A DNA stretch of 37,688 nucleotides. It comes from Chromera velia (taxonomy: Eukaryota; Sar; Chromeraceae). The DNA lies in assembly GCA_018398765.1 (NCBI GenBank), contig JAHBMJ010000965.1, forward strand, positions 1-37,688, written 5' to 3'. Positions 9,661-19,633 of the stretch are shown here, piece after piece. Numbering within the stretch: position 1 is the first letter of the stretch; every line of letters starts with the position of its first letter. The position numbers were made by a program, and so were the translations under genes. The notes under the pieces were generated by a model. The model was not told where the DNA came from and made no database searches. It saw nothing but the letters and a program-made list of their open reading frames with translations.

Positions 9661-9970
9661 CTGCAGGAAAAAAGGGCGGAATCGAACTCATACATGGGCC
9701 CGGAGACTGCCAGAAAGAACGCAACCGGACGGAGAGGGGCGAGGCAAAAACGAGTGGACACCTGAGAGGGGAAAAGGCGCAGAACGGCGCACAAGAGCTG
9801 GACCCAATATGGAGGACCTATACGATTAGAAGCTGGAGAACCCTCTTTCGTTTTCGACCATAGGTCTGCTTGGCCAGACTGCCACAACTGAAGGGCTTTG
9901 GTACACTCTAAGTCTTTTTTCACACGTTTCTTCAGCCAGACTGAAAAAAACAAAATGTAGGAAGAAAAAC

Positions 9971-10042
9971 CTGCCGACGTACTAGCGTCCTGTTGGAGGG
10001 AAACCCGCACTTTCACGTGCTCTTTGAACTCTAACTGTCCTC
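9971..10042 (-). CDS. Exon Y2 of the repeated-exon gene
   Basis: This is 72 bp, ending with the shared TCGGCAG before a GTTTTT donor. The frame reads GQLEFKEHVKVRVSLQQDAS, clearly homologous to Y1 and Y3. The counterpart in the right cassette (about 19955-20020) has two TAA codons where this copy has CAA/CAG, and its donor appears lost. Confidence 0.5.
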
Positions 10043-10479
10043 CTTGCAGGTGCATCAAACCGCCTGAGCAAGATAAGACAGACGCAGAAAATACAAGAAC
10101 CCTTGCGATTCGGAGCTTCGATTTTTCATAAGAGAAAGAAAAACCAAGAAAAGCGGAACGACATTCCAGACAGGCATTCCCGTGTCAACAGACTGCATGG
10201 CTGTACCAAGAACAAGCAGTTATGTGGCAAGAACGCGAAGACAGACCTTTCAAGTTCCTGTCATTAGCTCCTGTTTTGCGCTTAGTCTTTGCACCTGCAA
10301 AGAGAAAAGATGGAAGGAGACTTCATGCGTGCACGGCTCGATGCTAGATGCGCCCAGATCGACTGCATCGAAGTCTCTCTTGTCCATACAACAGCGCCGC
10401 AATTACCGTCCCTCGTGTTCTGACTGCAGCCCATGCGATATTCCTCAGCCGGAAGTACACCGCAGGAGGACCGACCTAT

Positions 10480-10572
10480 CTGTATAAACACTGCTTTGCT
10501 AGGAGGCTGAGCCCTTCCTGTTCCCGTGGAGCGCTGTCAGCTTCCAAGTGCTCTGATGGCCCATCCTGGCCC
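10480..10572 (-). CDS. Exon Ea, left copy, donor mutated
   Basis: This is 93 bp, the same length as the right copy (20443-20535). The shared open frame reads GQDGPSEHLEADS, then Pro/Arg and GLSL...QCL. The acceptor is TGTCTCTGCAG. The donor position has ATAGGT where the right copy has GTAGGT, so splicing at this site should fail. Differences between the copies are mostly single substitutions. Confidence 0.5.
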
Positions 10573-10815
10573 CTGCAGAGACACCGCTTCATCAAAAGAC
10601 CCCGAAGGGAAGGAAACGTTGCAGTACTCTACTGCTCCCCTGCAGTAATCATGGGAAACAAAGAGCCACCGACGGAAAAACCGGGGATCCGAAGAACAAT
10701 AAGAATTAGGAACAAAAAGCTAAAGAATCTTGTCGTACTCTAGTGCTTCTGCACTTCTCATACCCACAAGACTAAGAAGGGCCGCAGGTAAAAAAAGAAA
10801 GAGTCGCCGCTGACA

Positions 10816-11700
10816 AGTCTTTCACCTCACTCAGGTCCAACAATTAAATTTTCCAATACACACACACACACCACACCCATTAAAGCTTATCTTTAAAGTT
10901 GTTCATACTTTCATGCAAGTAAAAAACAATAAATAGAATTATTCTAAGTGTTTTAAAGACTTAGTTTTTTATGTAGTATTTAGTATGATATATAGAAAAT
11001 TAAAAGTCATTTTCTAGTACAAAAGTTTTAATTGTCAGTACAGTCAGTTATATTACCCCATGGTTGGTTAGAGCCTAAGTGGTGGCTCACCGGCTTTATC
11101 CGGCTCAATTTAATTCAATTCATATATAGAGGTATAATTAGATAGGATGATTGACCTGTAATGACCACCTAGCGGCACAAAGTGCTGCCCAATCGAGTTC
11201 ATACCAATCTTGTAGTATCACACAAAGTTAAATGTATAACAATTACCCATAACCCCCACCTTATTACACATAAAAATATGTAACAATTAGTGTATAAATT
11301 ATATAATTGTCTCTCTTACCCCTCCTGCTCCCACCTTTGCTCTTTTTACCTTTGTCTCCAGTTTTTTTTTTTTGTTAACTTCGTCTTCTTCTTTTTTTTC
11401 AACACGTACGGTTTGAGAGTACTCTCCATACAGCTCCCACTTAATCAATCAATCCTAGCAATCCTTTGCCTCTAGTGCTCAAAACTTTTTCCTGTCGCAT
11501 TACTGGTAATATCATTGCTGCAAAAGCTATATATCTCAAACCGTGTTGAAGAAAAAGAAAAAAACAAAAATGAAACCTACTACAATTAATACATACCAAA
11601 GTGTGTATAATAATGTATTCCTAAAAGTGATACTTTGATATACTTTGAATTAATACACACTAAAGTGTATACTTAATGCCGCTTAATGCATTCTTAAAAG
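10816..11700. other. AT-rich intergenic or intronic stretch, no gene
   Basis: It contains a short CA run near 10860, poly-T tracts at 11362-11400, the small inverted repeat GCGGCACAAAGTGCTGC near 11172 and a palindromic ACACTAAAGTGT near 11660. A related motif recurs at about 13225-13275 in direct orientation, suggesting a degraded AT-rich element. Confidence 0.5.
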
Positions 11701-11812
11701 CCAAAGCGGCAAAGCTAAAGCAGCAAAGCCAAAGCGGCAAGGCCAAAGCGGCAAAGCCAAAGTGGCAAAGCCAAAGCGGTAAAGCCAAAGCGGTAAAGCC
11801 AAAACGGTAAAG
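11701..11812. repeat. 14-bp tandem repeat, 8 units
   Basis: The consensus is CCAAAGCGGCAAAG, repeated eight times without length change, with substitutions such as GCGG to GCAG or GCGG to ACGG. The unit is not a multiple of three, so a conserved coding role is unlikely. Confidence 0.95.
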
Positions 11813-12454
11813 CCAGGGGCAACCATGGCGGCAGCCATTGGTAGCAGATGCTGCGAGTCGATCAATTGTTTTTAGGCTTTGACGTGGGTACGAAGAGAGT
11901 AGACAAATAAGCAGGCAGCCCCACATGGCCGCAGAAGGCTTCCAGCTCCCAACATAATGAGCTTCTTCTATAACAGTCGGAGACGGCTTTACAAACTTCT
12001 TATTCCCCCAGTCTCTTGATGCAGTTGAGGCACTCGGAGTCACCAGGTATCCCCTCACTCCGGAATAAGCAACGGATGCGCCAAAAGGAGAACCACAAAG
12101 CAAGCAGAGGAAGCAAAACACCTATAATGACCTCGGAGCTTCAACCGACTGAAGAGACGCCTGTAAGCTGGGCTCTCTATCCCACACAGATCTAGAACCA
12201 TGACAAACACGGCTGTGCCCATGATTCGGCATACCTGGGGGTAGATGCTATCATGCCAGCCTTCCAGGTTTCCTCTTTCCTTCAATGTTGACCAGACAAG
12301 CCGCACTCATGGCCGTGGTCAGTTTTTGAGAAGGCAGTGCTGTATAGAAGAAGAAAATCGGAGGAGATGGTAAAAATCTGGGGGCATGACTCGATGGGGG
12401 TTTTTCACCTGGGTTAGGATGACAAGTCACACGTATGTACACGCCATGCAACAC
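11813..12454. other. No recognised gene
   Basis: Mixed-composition sequence. The minus-strand open stretches show no domain, no clear splice structure and no similarity to the other coding fragments in the window. Confidence 0.5.
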
Positions 12455-12846
12455 CGCATGTTGGGGGTGAGTGGGGTGCTTTTTGCCTCCCCTTCTGCAT
12501 AGGAAACCGGCGCTTTTCCACAAAAAACTCATTTTCATAATTGGTAAGGAGTTAGAAGCTGAAACTTTGTGTGAGAAGACGTTGTAATGATAGAAAAAGA
12601 AGTATGGAACAGATTTTTTATATCATTTCTAGAAATATAGGCTGTCATGCAAATTTTGTGAGTTTTATACCGTTTTTCTTAGAAATGATATAAAAAATCT
12701 GTTTTATAGTTCTTTTTCTATCATTTTAACGTCTTTTTACACAAAGTTTCAGCTTCTAACTCCTCACTAATTATGAGAATGAGTTTTTTGCGGAAATGCG
12801 CCGCTTTAGGGGGGTAAAAAACACCCCACTCGCCCCCGGCATGCGA
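12455..12846. repeat. Long foldback palindrome
   Basis: The left arm 12455-12632 and right arm 12678-12846 are inverted copies of about 170 bp with a 45-bp loop. Matching blocks include GGGGTGAGTGGGGTG, AAAAAACTCATT, GGAGTTAGAAGCTGAAACTTT, AATGATAGAAAAAGAA and AGATTTTTTATATCATTTCT. The arms differ by scattered substitutions. A transcript on either strand would form a long hairpin. It may be a foldback or MITE-type element; no TSD was identified. Confidence 0.9.
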
Positions 12847-13417
12847 CTTCAGGACGGCTGTGATGGCGTGAGTTTCTCAGTATACGAACACCGGTCGCTG
12901 GGGGAAAAGCAAAGAGAATAAAGAAAAAGAGAAAAAGAGAGAGATGGGATAGAAGAAGGCGGGTAGCTTGGCTCCCCCTAGCCATCTTTTAATCCTACAG
13001 ACTAACGTTTAAAGCCGACCTTTTCTCATTGTTCAGGACAAGCCCTTTTTGAGCCACTGGGGGTCATTTGTCATGTTTTTGCATGTGCTTTCTCCTTTAG
13101 AGGAGAGCTGCCGAGCTTGTCTCTTGCCGAATTAACATTGAAAGCCTCAAAGGCTAGGCCACTAGTCTAGGTAGACGACGATGGCATATTAATTAGTATG
13201 ATGATGATGATGATGAAGGTGATAGTTTGAATTAATACTTACTAAAGTGTGCACTAATTCATTCTTTAAAAATCTATTAAACTTGAAATGTGTAACAAAA
13301 CAATGTATAACAAAACATTTTGAAAAAAGTGATTGTGTAACCCTATACTGGATCTAGAATTTAACCCTCAACATCATCATCATCATTATCACAGGATTGG
13401 TGTAATCGAGTTGCATT
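12847..13417. other. Non-coding, with inverted trinucleotide runs
   Basis: A short (ATG)n run lies at about 13197-13216 and a (CAT)n run at about 13371-13385, in inverted order around an AT-rich core. No gene is seen. Confidence 0.5.
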
Positions 13418-14670
13418 TCATCTAGACTCCTTAGACTTCCAGAAGTCAATGCAATCCTGGGCACTGTCAGCCACCTCAACGACAACTCTAGAGTCGAAAG
13501 GATGAGAAGTGAAAAGGCGTCGTTTCTTCTGCATCATGAGCCAAGACGTCTCTGTCGAACGATCGGGAGGTGATTCGGAAGACAGAAACTCTGAATCAGG
13601 CGCCGCGTTATGTGACTCCCTGCAGTGCGACGCTAGCTCTGAAGGCCCCCCTCTGTTACTACATCTTTCTAACATGATCCGTTTCTCTTCAGCTGCCTCG
13701 CCTGCTACTTTTCTTCCACCACGGCCTCCCTTCTCCTGGTTTTCGCCAGACGTACTGGCTTGCCCTTGCCCCCCGTCGCTTGGGAGTGATTTTGCTTCAA
13801 AACCACTTTGACTAGCTGACTTTTTTGACTGAACGCTGTGCTGATCCTGGTGACGGATTGCTGCCTTGGTTGCGGGATCCTCTCCAGGTTTTCGTTTCTT
13901 GGCAACGAACGAAAAGAACTGCAAGAGGTGCTTGACACCATTGGAACAAGCTGTGCAGACAGGAGTGATAACGTGCCAGGCGGGATAAGCTTCAATCTTG
14001 CAGCGTCCTTTGCAGTGTCCTTTCCTATCATCGCCAGTCTTCTCGAAGAATGCATGCAAAGGAACGAACCTAGTCTTTGAAAGAAGAAGCCCAAAGAGCT
14101 CTTTTCCTCCGGCATATGGATCTTCTAACTGCCAGAAGTGCCTTTGTAGCATCGAAAGCATCTTGGCGGAATCCTTGTGCGATCCCAGCCGTGTAGTGAC
14201 GGAACGTCGAGGTATGTTCTCTTCCTAGTCAATCTGCAAGTAAGTTTCAGGTGAAGTCTCGCAGATCAACACGGGCTCCTTTCCACCATCCAGCGCCCAT
14301 GCGATATCTGGTTTGTTCTCTGCACCTGCACTGGACAGGGGATACGGAGCGTAGGACGAATGCGCCTTAAACCTCTTCTCACACCCAAACCACGAGATCA
14401 AGCTCCAGACAATAATGCACGCCGCACCTTTATCGACTTTCATCAAAAATATGTCTCTCTCCCCCAACTTTACAACCTCTACCAGTGACGCTTCAAGGAT
14501 AGCTAATTCCCTTTGAAGCCTAGCCGGTTCAACCTCCTTGTTTGCCGATGGTCTATTGTTTTTGTTGCTATGATTCCAAAACAAGGCTGAAAACAATTTG
14601 ATCGCTTTCCAGTTCCCCTCGGAATCATCGCTTAGAAGAGACTCATCAAAGTCAAAGAGAAGAATCTCAT
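13418..14670 (-). pseudogene. Unrecognised protein, possibly PD-(D/E)XK-nuclease-like, one internal TAG
   Basis: A single frame of about 418 codons has a probable acceptor (CTCCGTGTGTGCAG) just right of 14670, one TAG at 14225-14227 and a TGA end at 13418. It starts with an acidic DEILLFDFDESLLSDD segment, followed by a helical region with WKAIKLFSALFWN. Then KPDIAWALDGGKEPVLICET recalls the PD...(D/E)xK strand pair of restriction-like nucleases, but the usual Lys is missing. The second half has a Cys/His-containing stretch and ends in a Lys/Ser/Gly-rich low-complexity tail. If TAG is ignored the protein is continuous, and Gln fits the position. The family call is weak. Confidence 0.4.
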
Positions 14671-14699
14671 CTGCACACACGGAGATCCAATCCGACCAG

Positions 14700-15480
14700 C
14701 CAGGTGTCCGAAGAGAGAAACCACGGATGCAATCAACTTTCAGCCACCCAGACACACATGAAGATCCAGTCCGATCATCAAAACACACACGCCTATGCAC
14801 CAAACACCCAGAGGTCTCGGACTAACAGCCATTCGATCACACACAGCTGTCGTCAAGCTAAACGAATGGAGATCTCGCATGTATCATGGAGAAATTTTCG
14901 TTCGCCCGCAGTCGATCTTCAGGTACACCAGACACAATCCGACCAGCCAGACGGACGCAATCGACCTTCAGCCACCTACATACATACAAGGACCAGCCAA
15001 GCGGAACGACGCAATCAACCTTCAGCCACGCATACACGTGACTGAGCATGCACCGAACACTGTAGGACCATGAGCCATTCGATCATACACAGCTCTCGGC
15101 ACTTCAATCTGGAGACACCAAACATATGCTGGGGAAATTTTCGTTCTGGCAAAGAAGAGAAGGGGAAGGCCCGCAGACACCCTCATGGCACGTCAGTCTA
15201 CAGCGTGCTGGAGAAATATTCGTTCGGCCTGCTCCCGTCTAGCTGACTTCCACAACCATACATGATGTACCGACCCCGGACTCGTACGCGTACTTCAATC
15301 TGGTAGAGCTGGTATACGCACGCACGCATACATACGGGAAGCGCAACCACAGAGTAGCTGACGGTCATGTCTAGGGTCACGCATGCATGCGAAAAAGGAA
15401 AGTCGATCTAAAGAGATGGCGGTGACTGATGTATGCTGGAGAAATTTTGAAACATGCACAGGGAGAGAAGAAAAGCGGAC
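14700..15480. repeat. Degenerate interspersed repeats
   Basis: The motif TGGAGAAATTTTCGTTC, with small changes, occurs near 14888, 15129, 15208 and 15435. CAATC(A/G)ACCTTCAGCCAC recurs near 14728, 14958 and 15016. The spacing is irregular. The minus-strand readings of the second motif (WLKVDC) are open in several copies, but no exon is certain. Confidence 0.6.
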
Positions 15481-15904
15481 CTTGGACACCTCCTGGTTGC
15501 GGCTGCCTCCGCTCTTCAGCAAACGTTCTGACGAACCCCTTGTCCCGCAAAGAAATCTGCTGTGATTGGATGAGCTCCTCAATCTCTTTTATAGTGAGGT
15601 TAAACTGTTCAGCAGATGTCATCTCTGAGTTTTAAAGTTTTTTCTGCGTCTCAGCAGATAGTTTCCGAAGGAATTCCTCCATAGAAGTGTTCCCATTATA
15701 CGCGTGGGCGAGCCCGTTTTTCATTTTATTCGAGAGCGTCCACTCTACAGCACCCACACATTCACCAACCACAGAGTGCAGGCAGAAGGGGGCGCGGAGA
15801 CGCAGAGGGACAAGAAAAGAGCCGGAAAGTGGCCAACGGAACAAGACACTGTGAGAACAGCAGAGAATCAGACCATAAAGTGAACGTGTGTCTCTCTGAA
15901 CTCT

Positions 15905-16190
15905 CGATAATGGCGGACCGAACCAGCAGAAAACCGACCTGCCGCAACGCCAGCATCCGCTCCCCTGTGGCGCGGCTCCTCGAACAGCTTGCCTCCTCGC
16001 ACACCGTCGCGGCGGAAGTACTGCACAGAGGAGACAGAAGCACGGCGTGAAAAACGTGACTGCGCAAGATCCAGCAGGGACAAGGGATAGAGACCGTTGA
16101 CTCACCGCGTTCTCCGGCTCTGATCTGAGGTCCAGCCTGCAGCCATCAGCCCCAGCTAGGTGTTGCTTGAGACCTACAGGCAGGTAAAAC
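15905..16190 (-). repeat. Copy of the Z-exon segment (pairs with 18390-18650)
   Basis: About 270 bp align with 18390-18650 in direct orientation at roughly 75% by eye. Shared blocks include AAAACCGACCTG, CGGCAACGCC, CCTCGCACA and TGTTTGAGAC/TGCTTGAGAC. It covers exon Z2 and its downstream intron. Confidence 0.75.
16106..16173 (-). CDS. Exon Z2 of the repeated-exon gene
   Basis: This is 68 bp between acceptor TTTTACCTGCCTGTAG and donor GTGAGT. With two bases completing the previous codon, the frame reads LKQHLAGADGCRLDLRSEPE. It has the same length, phase and splice signals as Z1 at 18572-18639. Function unknown. Confidence 0.55.
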
Positions 16191-16404
16191 GAGAGAGCGA
16201 ATACGGATTCTAGATTTAGAGCCCACAGGCGTGTGCAGACTGCGTGTACGGAAGGAGACAACCCTGATGTACCCCGTGCAGGTCCTCCTGGGGAAGAACC
16301 TCGCCAATTCGACGCAAGTCGCCCTCGCCCGCCGCCTCCAGAGCGACCCAAAGCCCCCGAATCCGCAAGAAGATCTTCAGCACCTGCAGTCGCGGGGGGC
16401 ATGA

Positions 16405-16644
16405 TGCTGTCGGCACTGCAAGAGCACAGTAAAAAATGCATATGTACCCGCCGAAAAGAAGTATGCACCTGCCGGAAAGAAATGCGCAGCTGCCAAAAAG
16501 AAGTACACACCTGCCAAGAAGAAGAGCGCACCTGCTGAAAAGAAGTACACACCTGCCAAGAAGAAGTGCGCACCTGCCAAGAAGAACTGTGCACTTGCCA
16601 AAGGAGAGTGCGTGCATGCAAGGAAGAAGTGCGAGCTTAGCTAG
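16405..16644 (+). CDS. Lys/Ala/Pro heptad-repeat protein fragment
   Basis: This is a 79-codon open frame ending in TAG. From about 16445 it consists of 21-bp units encoding the heptad (Y/C/S)(A/T)PAKKK with small changes. Differences between units are often synonymous in this frame (AAA/AAG, GCC/GCT, TAT/TAC, TGC/TGT), which supports this frame over the others that are also open. Composition resembles histone H1-like or other Lys-Pro-Ala tail proteins, but the recurring Cys/Tyr is unusual. It lies close to minus-strand exon Z2, so it may be a separate gene or a chance frame in a minisatellite. Confidence 0.4.
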   Translation, partial: CCRHCKSTVKNAYVPAEKKYAPAGKKCAAAKKKYTPAKKKSAPAEKKYTPAKKKCAPAKKNCALAKGECVHARKKCELS

Positions 16645-17110
16645 AGAGAGGGAGTGTGTTCCTAGCTACCAAGTAGAGCTGCACACTGGGACCGCAAATG
16701 ACTACAGCCTCAACGAGCTCAAACCAACGAATCAAAAGAAGGGGGGAAGCATCACACTTTGTGCTGCTAGCAAGCAGAAGACCCACCTACGGTACTCGTG
16801 CAGATGTTCAAACGAGCGCTCGAAGGGGCCTAGGCCTGCATGCAGCGGAGGAGAGTGGGCGAAGATAGATACATGGGGCTCAGATATACAGAGAAAAGGA
16901 GAGGGTACCGGTCGACAGCTGACTGACCTCGATCTTTTTGAACGGCTGCGAACGGGTTGCAGTCCTTAGACCCCATGTTCGGCTGCCGGAAGACCTTCTC
17001 GCGACTGTTCACGGAACCTATGGAGAGATCTAGAAGAGGAAGAGACAGTCAAGTAAGAGAAGCCAGGTGAAAAAGAGAATTGCCTGCTGTCTTGAAGGAG
17101 AAGAGGTGCC
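16645..17110. other. No recognised gene
   Basis: Purine-rich plus strand, consistent with a minus-strand intron. No exon with clear boundaries was found. Confidence 0.4.
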
Positions 17111-17119
17111 GCTGAGGCT

Positions 17120-18148
17120 CTAGGGGGTAGCACTATATTACTGTATAAGGGCGACCCTAAGTTTATACTTTCTCTAACAAAAAATTTAGACATGGCGGGC
17201 ACTTTGTTCATATACCAATCTTTTTTTCTACATTCTAAAGTGCTGATTAGAGCTAATAGAACTGATGGCAGGTTATATTTTCACTTTAAAAAATTAGTTC
17301 AAAGTCATGTCGCCACGATTTGGTGGGATGGTGGGGAGCTTGACCTGGCGGGGCCTGATCGTCTCTCTAAGGTCAGACCCCCCCGCCAACAAAGCAAACC
17401 CCTGCCAGAAGACAGACTTCCAGTCTGCCTTTCCTCCACCCGCCTCCCACCAGCCACCCGCCACCCCCCCACCAGCCTCCTCCCACCTCCCGCCAACCTC
17501 TAATACGCCTCCCTGCAGTTTGTTTACGCAGTGACTGTCCTCTCTACCCACACCCACTGGTTGGCATACTTTCTTTCAAACAAAAAATACTTTCTCAATT
17601 CGATTCTTTTCATAAGAAACCTGTCTCTTGTAACTAAAGGACCCATGATCCATTCGTATCCTTCCGCTCTGATGGTTCCATTCTCTATAGCTATCAGCAT
17701 GTCGGTATCCTTCCATGGAATCGGGACATCTGAGGCAATAATACTGTCTGCCGCCAGATGGGGAAGAAGCAACAGACACGGGGGGATGAGCTTGACTTAT
17801 CTTTGGTATGGGTCACTAAGAGCCTCAGGTAAGTGTTCATTTTTCTTGGTGAGGATTGACTGTGTCTGGTGGGACGTGGCGGGGCAGACGTACTGGCGGG
17901 AGGTGAAGGTTTGTCATAGTCCATCCCCGCCAAAAAAAGCCCCGCCAGATCATGGTGACACTACCTCTGAACAAGAATTTCTCATGAACTAGAAAGTATG
18001 AATGACCCGCCACCATAGAAATCAAATCTCCAGTATGTTCTATATCTATATTTTTTATATAGCATAAGTCTAAACTATCATCCTAACTAGTTAGAAAGCC
18101 TACCAAACTAGGGGTACTTATAATGTTCATCCTAGTACTACCCCCTAG
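17120..18148. mobile_element. Non-autonomous element (1029 bp), CTAGGGGG ends, 9-bp TSD
   Basis: The left end is CTAGGGGGTAGCACTA and the right end read inward is CTAGGGGGTAGTACTA, with weaker similarity for about 50 bp. GCTGAGGCT is duplicated at 17111-17119 and 18149-18157. The interior has C-rich and GC-rich blocks with inverted GTGGCGGG/CCCGCCA motifs but no transposase. The ends are related to those at 7336-7895. A 9-bp TSD suggests a Mutator-like element, but the relative at 7336 could be read as 8 bp (hAT). It lies between exons Z1 and Z2. Confidence 0.85.
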
Positions 18149-18389
18149 GCTGAGGCTTGACGAAAAACAGAGCCAGCAGAACCGGCAGGGCAGGGGACCC
18201 GAAGAGAGCCGACTCGCAGCTTTCGGCTGGAGAGAACCGAAGAAACCTTCCAACCGTGAGAGACGATGTAGGCAGAATAGATAGCATCAGCCTACAGCCG
18301 GGCAGGAAGGAAGAGGGACTTCCGAATGGGCGTGGCAGTTCTTCAAACCGAAGTGTGACGGACCCACAAAGGTGAAATCACCTTGCAGG

Positions 18390-18650
18390 TAACCGACCAA
18401 ACCAACGGAAAACCGACCTGCGGCAACGCCGGTGTCTACACCCTCCCCGAACGTCTTGCGTCCTCGCACAGCGTCGCAGAAGTGCTGCAGAGAGGAGAAG
18501 GAAGCACAGCGTGCAAGAAAATAGCACAGACTGGACCCAGTAGAGACAAGAGGTAGAGGCCGCCGACTCACCACGTTCTGCAGCTCCGTCGCCAGGCTTG
18601 CGTCACAGCTATCACGCCCACCTAAAAGCTGTTTGAGACCTGCAAACGAG
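18390..18650 (-). repeat. Copy of the Z-exon segment (pairs with 15905-16190)
   Basis: See the partner segment at 15905-16190. This copy carries exon Z1 and lies directly downstream, in transcript sense, of exon X3. Confidence 0.75.
18572..18639 (-). CDS. Exon Z1 of the repeated-exon gene
   Basis: This is 68 bp between acceptor CTCTCGTTTGCAG and donor GTGAGT. The frame reads LKQLLGGRDSCDASLATELQ after two bases completing a codon. It is open, with the same length and phase as Z2. Confidence 0.6.
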
Positions 18651-18749
18651 AGATGGAATGCAGTCAAAGAGCCAGAAAGAGTCTCAACACGCCGGCAGAA
18701 ATGGGGCGCGTATGCAAAAGATGCAAAGGATACCCGCTGACCGACGTAC

Positions 18750-18884
18750 CTAGTCTCAGGGCCTGTGCATGGCCTACAGGCTCGACTCCTCTCCAGCACC
18801 CTCCGGCACCCTTAGAATGCCTTCAACCGGGACCACCACCTTCAGAAGGGCTGTGAAACATCGGTCTTCTGGAGTTTCCGAGGA
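18750..18884 (-). CDS. Exon X3 of the repeated-exon gene, partly decayed
   Basis: This is 135 bp, with acceptor CTGTGCGCCCGCAG and donor GTACGT. Frame 0 reads SSETPEDRCFTALLKVVVP and then meets TAG where X2 and X4 have a Gln codon, followed by two more stops. It is the counterpart of X1. Confidence 0.45.
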
Positions 18885-19257
18885 CTGCGGGCGCACAGAA
18901 GGGCACGGAAGCAGTTGGAAAGCATGAGCACACAGAGACAGCGAGAAGAATGCAGATGGAGAAGGGTGGGGCGAAAACGAGCAGACACCTGGAGAGAGGA
19001 AAAAGCGAAGAAGAGCGGGACCCTACACGAGAGATCTGTGCGATTGGAAGCTGAAGAACCCCATTGTATTCTCTTTCGTTTTCCATCGCGGGTTTACTTG
19101 GCGAGACTGCCAAAGCTAAAGAACCTTAGTGTACGGCACATCTTTTTTTGCGTATCAATTCGGCCAGACTGTGAAAGCTAAAGAGCCTTGGTGTACTCTG
19201 CATCTTTTTTCACACATTCAATCGGTCATACTGAAAAAGCCGAACTGAAAAGCAAAC

Positions 19258-19333
19258 CTGCCAACGTGTCATCTTCTTGTTGGAGAGAGACCCGCACTCC
19301 TTTGCACTCCAATTGTCCTTCCCAGAGGCGTGT
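19258..19333 (-). CDS. Exon Y3 of the repeated-exon gene
   Basis: About 76 bp, with acceptor GGCGGTTTGCAG and donor GTTTGC. The open frame reads TRLWEGQLECKGVRVSLQQE and ends in phase 1. That phase suits splicing to Z1 (which starts with two bases of a codon) better than to an X exon in frame 0, so the true order of joining is unresolved. Confidence 0.55.
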
Positions 19334-19516
19334 CTGCAAACCGCCTGCAACAACCGTGCACAGGAATGGAGCACCGATAAGAAAAAGAATTTCTATAAGC
19401 GCTGATACCTCGCGGAAGCATCTAAAGCGACAGTCAAAGAGCAAGAGAGAGTCTCGACACACCCAAAGAAATGGGCGTGCACGGAAGATGCAAAGAACAC
19501 CCGCTGACTGACGTAC

Positions 19517-19633
19517 TCCATGGAGGCCTTGCAGGCTCGACTCCTCTCTACCACCTTCCTGCACCCCCGAACAGCCTGCGCCCGGGGCCACCACCTTTAG
19601 GATGGCTATCAGCTCCCCTGAGGTTCTTGACAA
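19517..19633 (-). CDS. Exon X4 of the repeated-exon gene
   Basis: This is 117 bp, with acceptor TTCCCTCCTGCAG and donor GTACGT. Frame 0 is open: LSRTSGELIAILKVVAPGAG, a Gly/Glu stretch, then SSLQGLHG. It has the same length as X2. Confidence 0.6.

Larger units (their letters stand above)
8795..10815 (-). repeat. Left copy of a 2-kb duplicated exon cassette
   Basis: This aligns end to end with 18755-20785 in direct orientation at roughly 80-85% by eye, with few indels. Homology stops sharply on the right after GCTGAC (10815 versus 20785). On the left it stops inside exon X1 at about 8795. Minus-strand introns give the plus strand a purine-rich look. The unit contains the exons entered separately as Ea, Y2, X2, Y1 and X1. 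Confidence 0.85.

Noticed and set aside
11709-11812. Coding repeat protein in the 14-bp array
   Set aside because: The 14-bp unit shifts frame every repeat, so no peptide repeat is kept.
15632-16621. Minus-strand open frame of 329 codons
   Set aside because: It runs through exon Z2, its donor and the 21-bp repeat array. Most of its length is Cys/Leu/Phe-rich translation of introns and repeats; only the 68-bp exon is supported.
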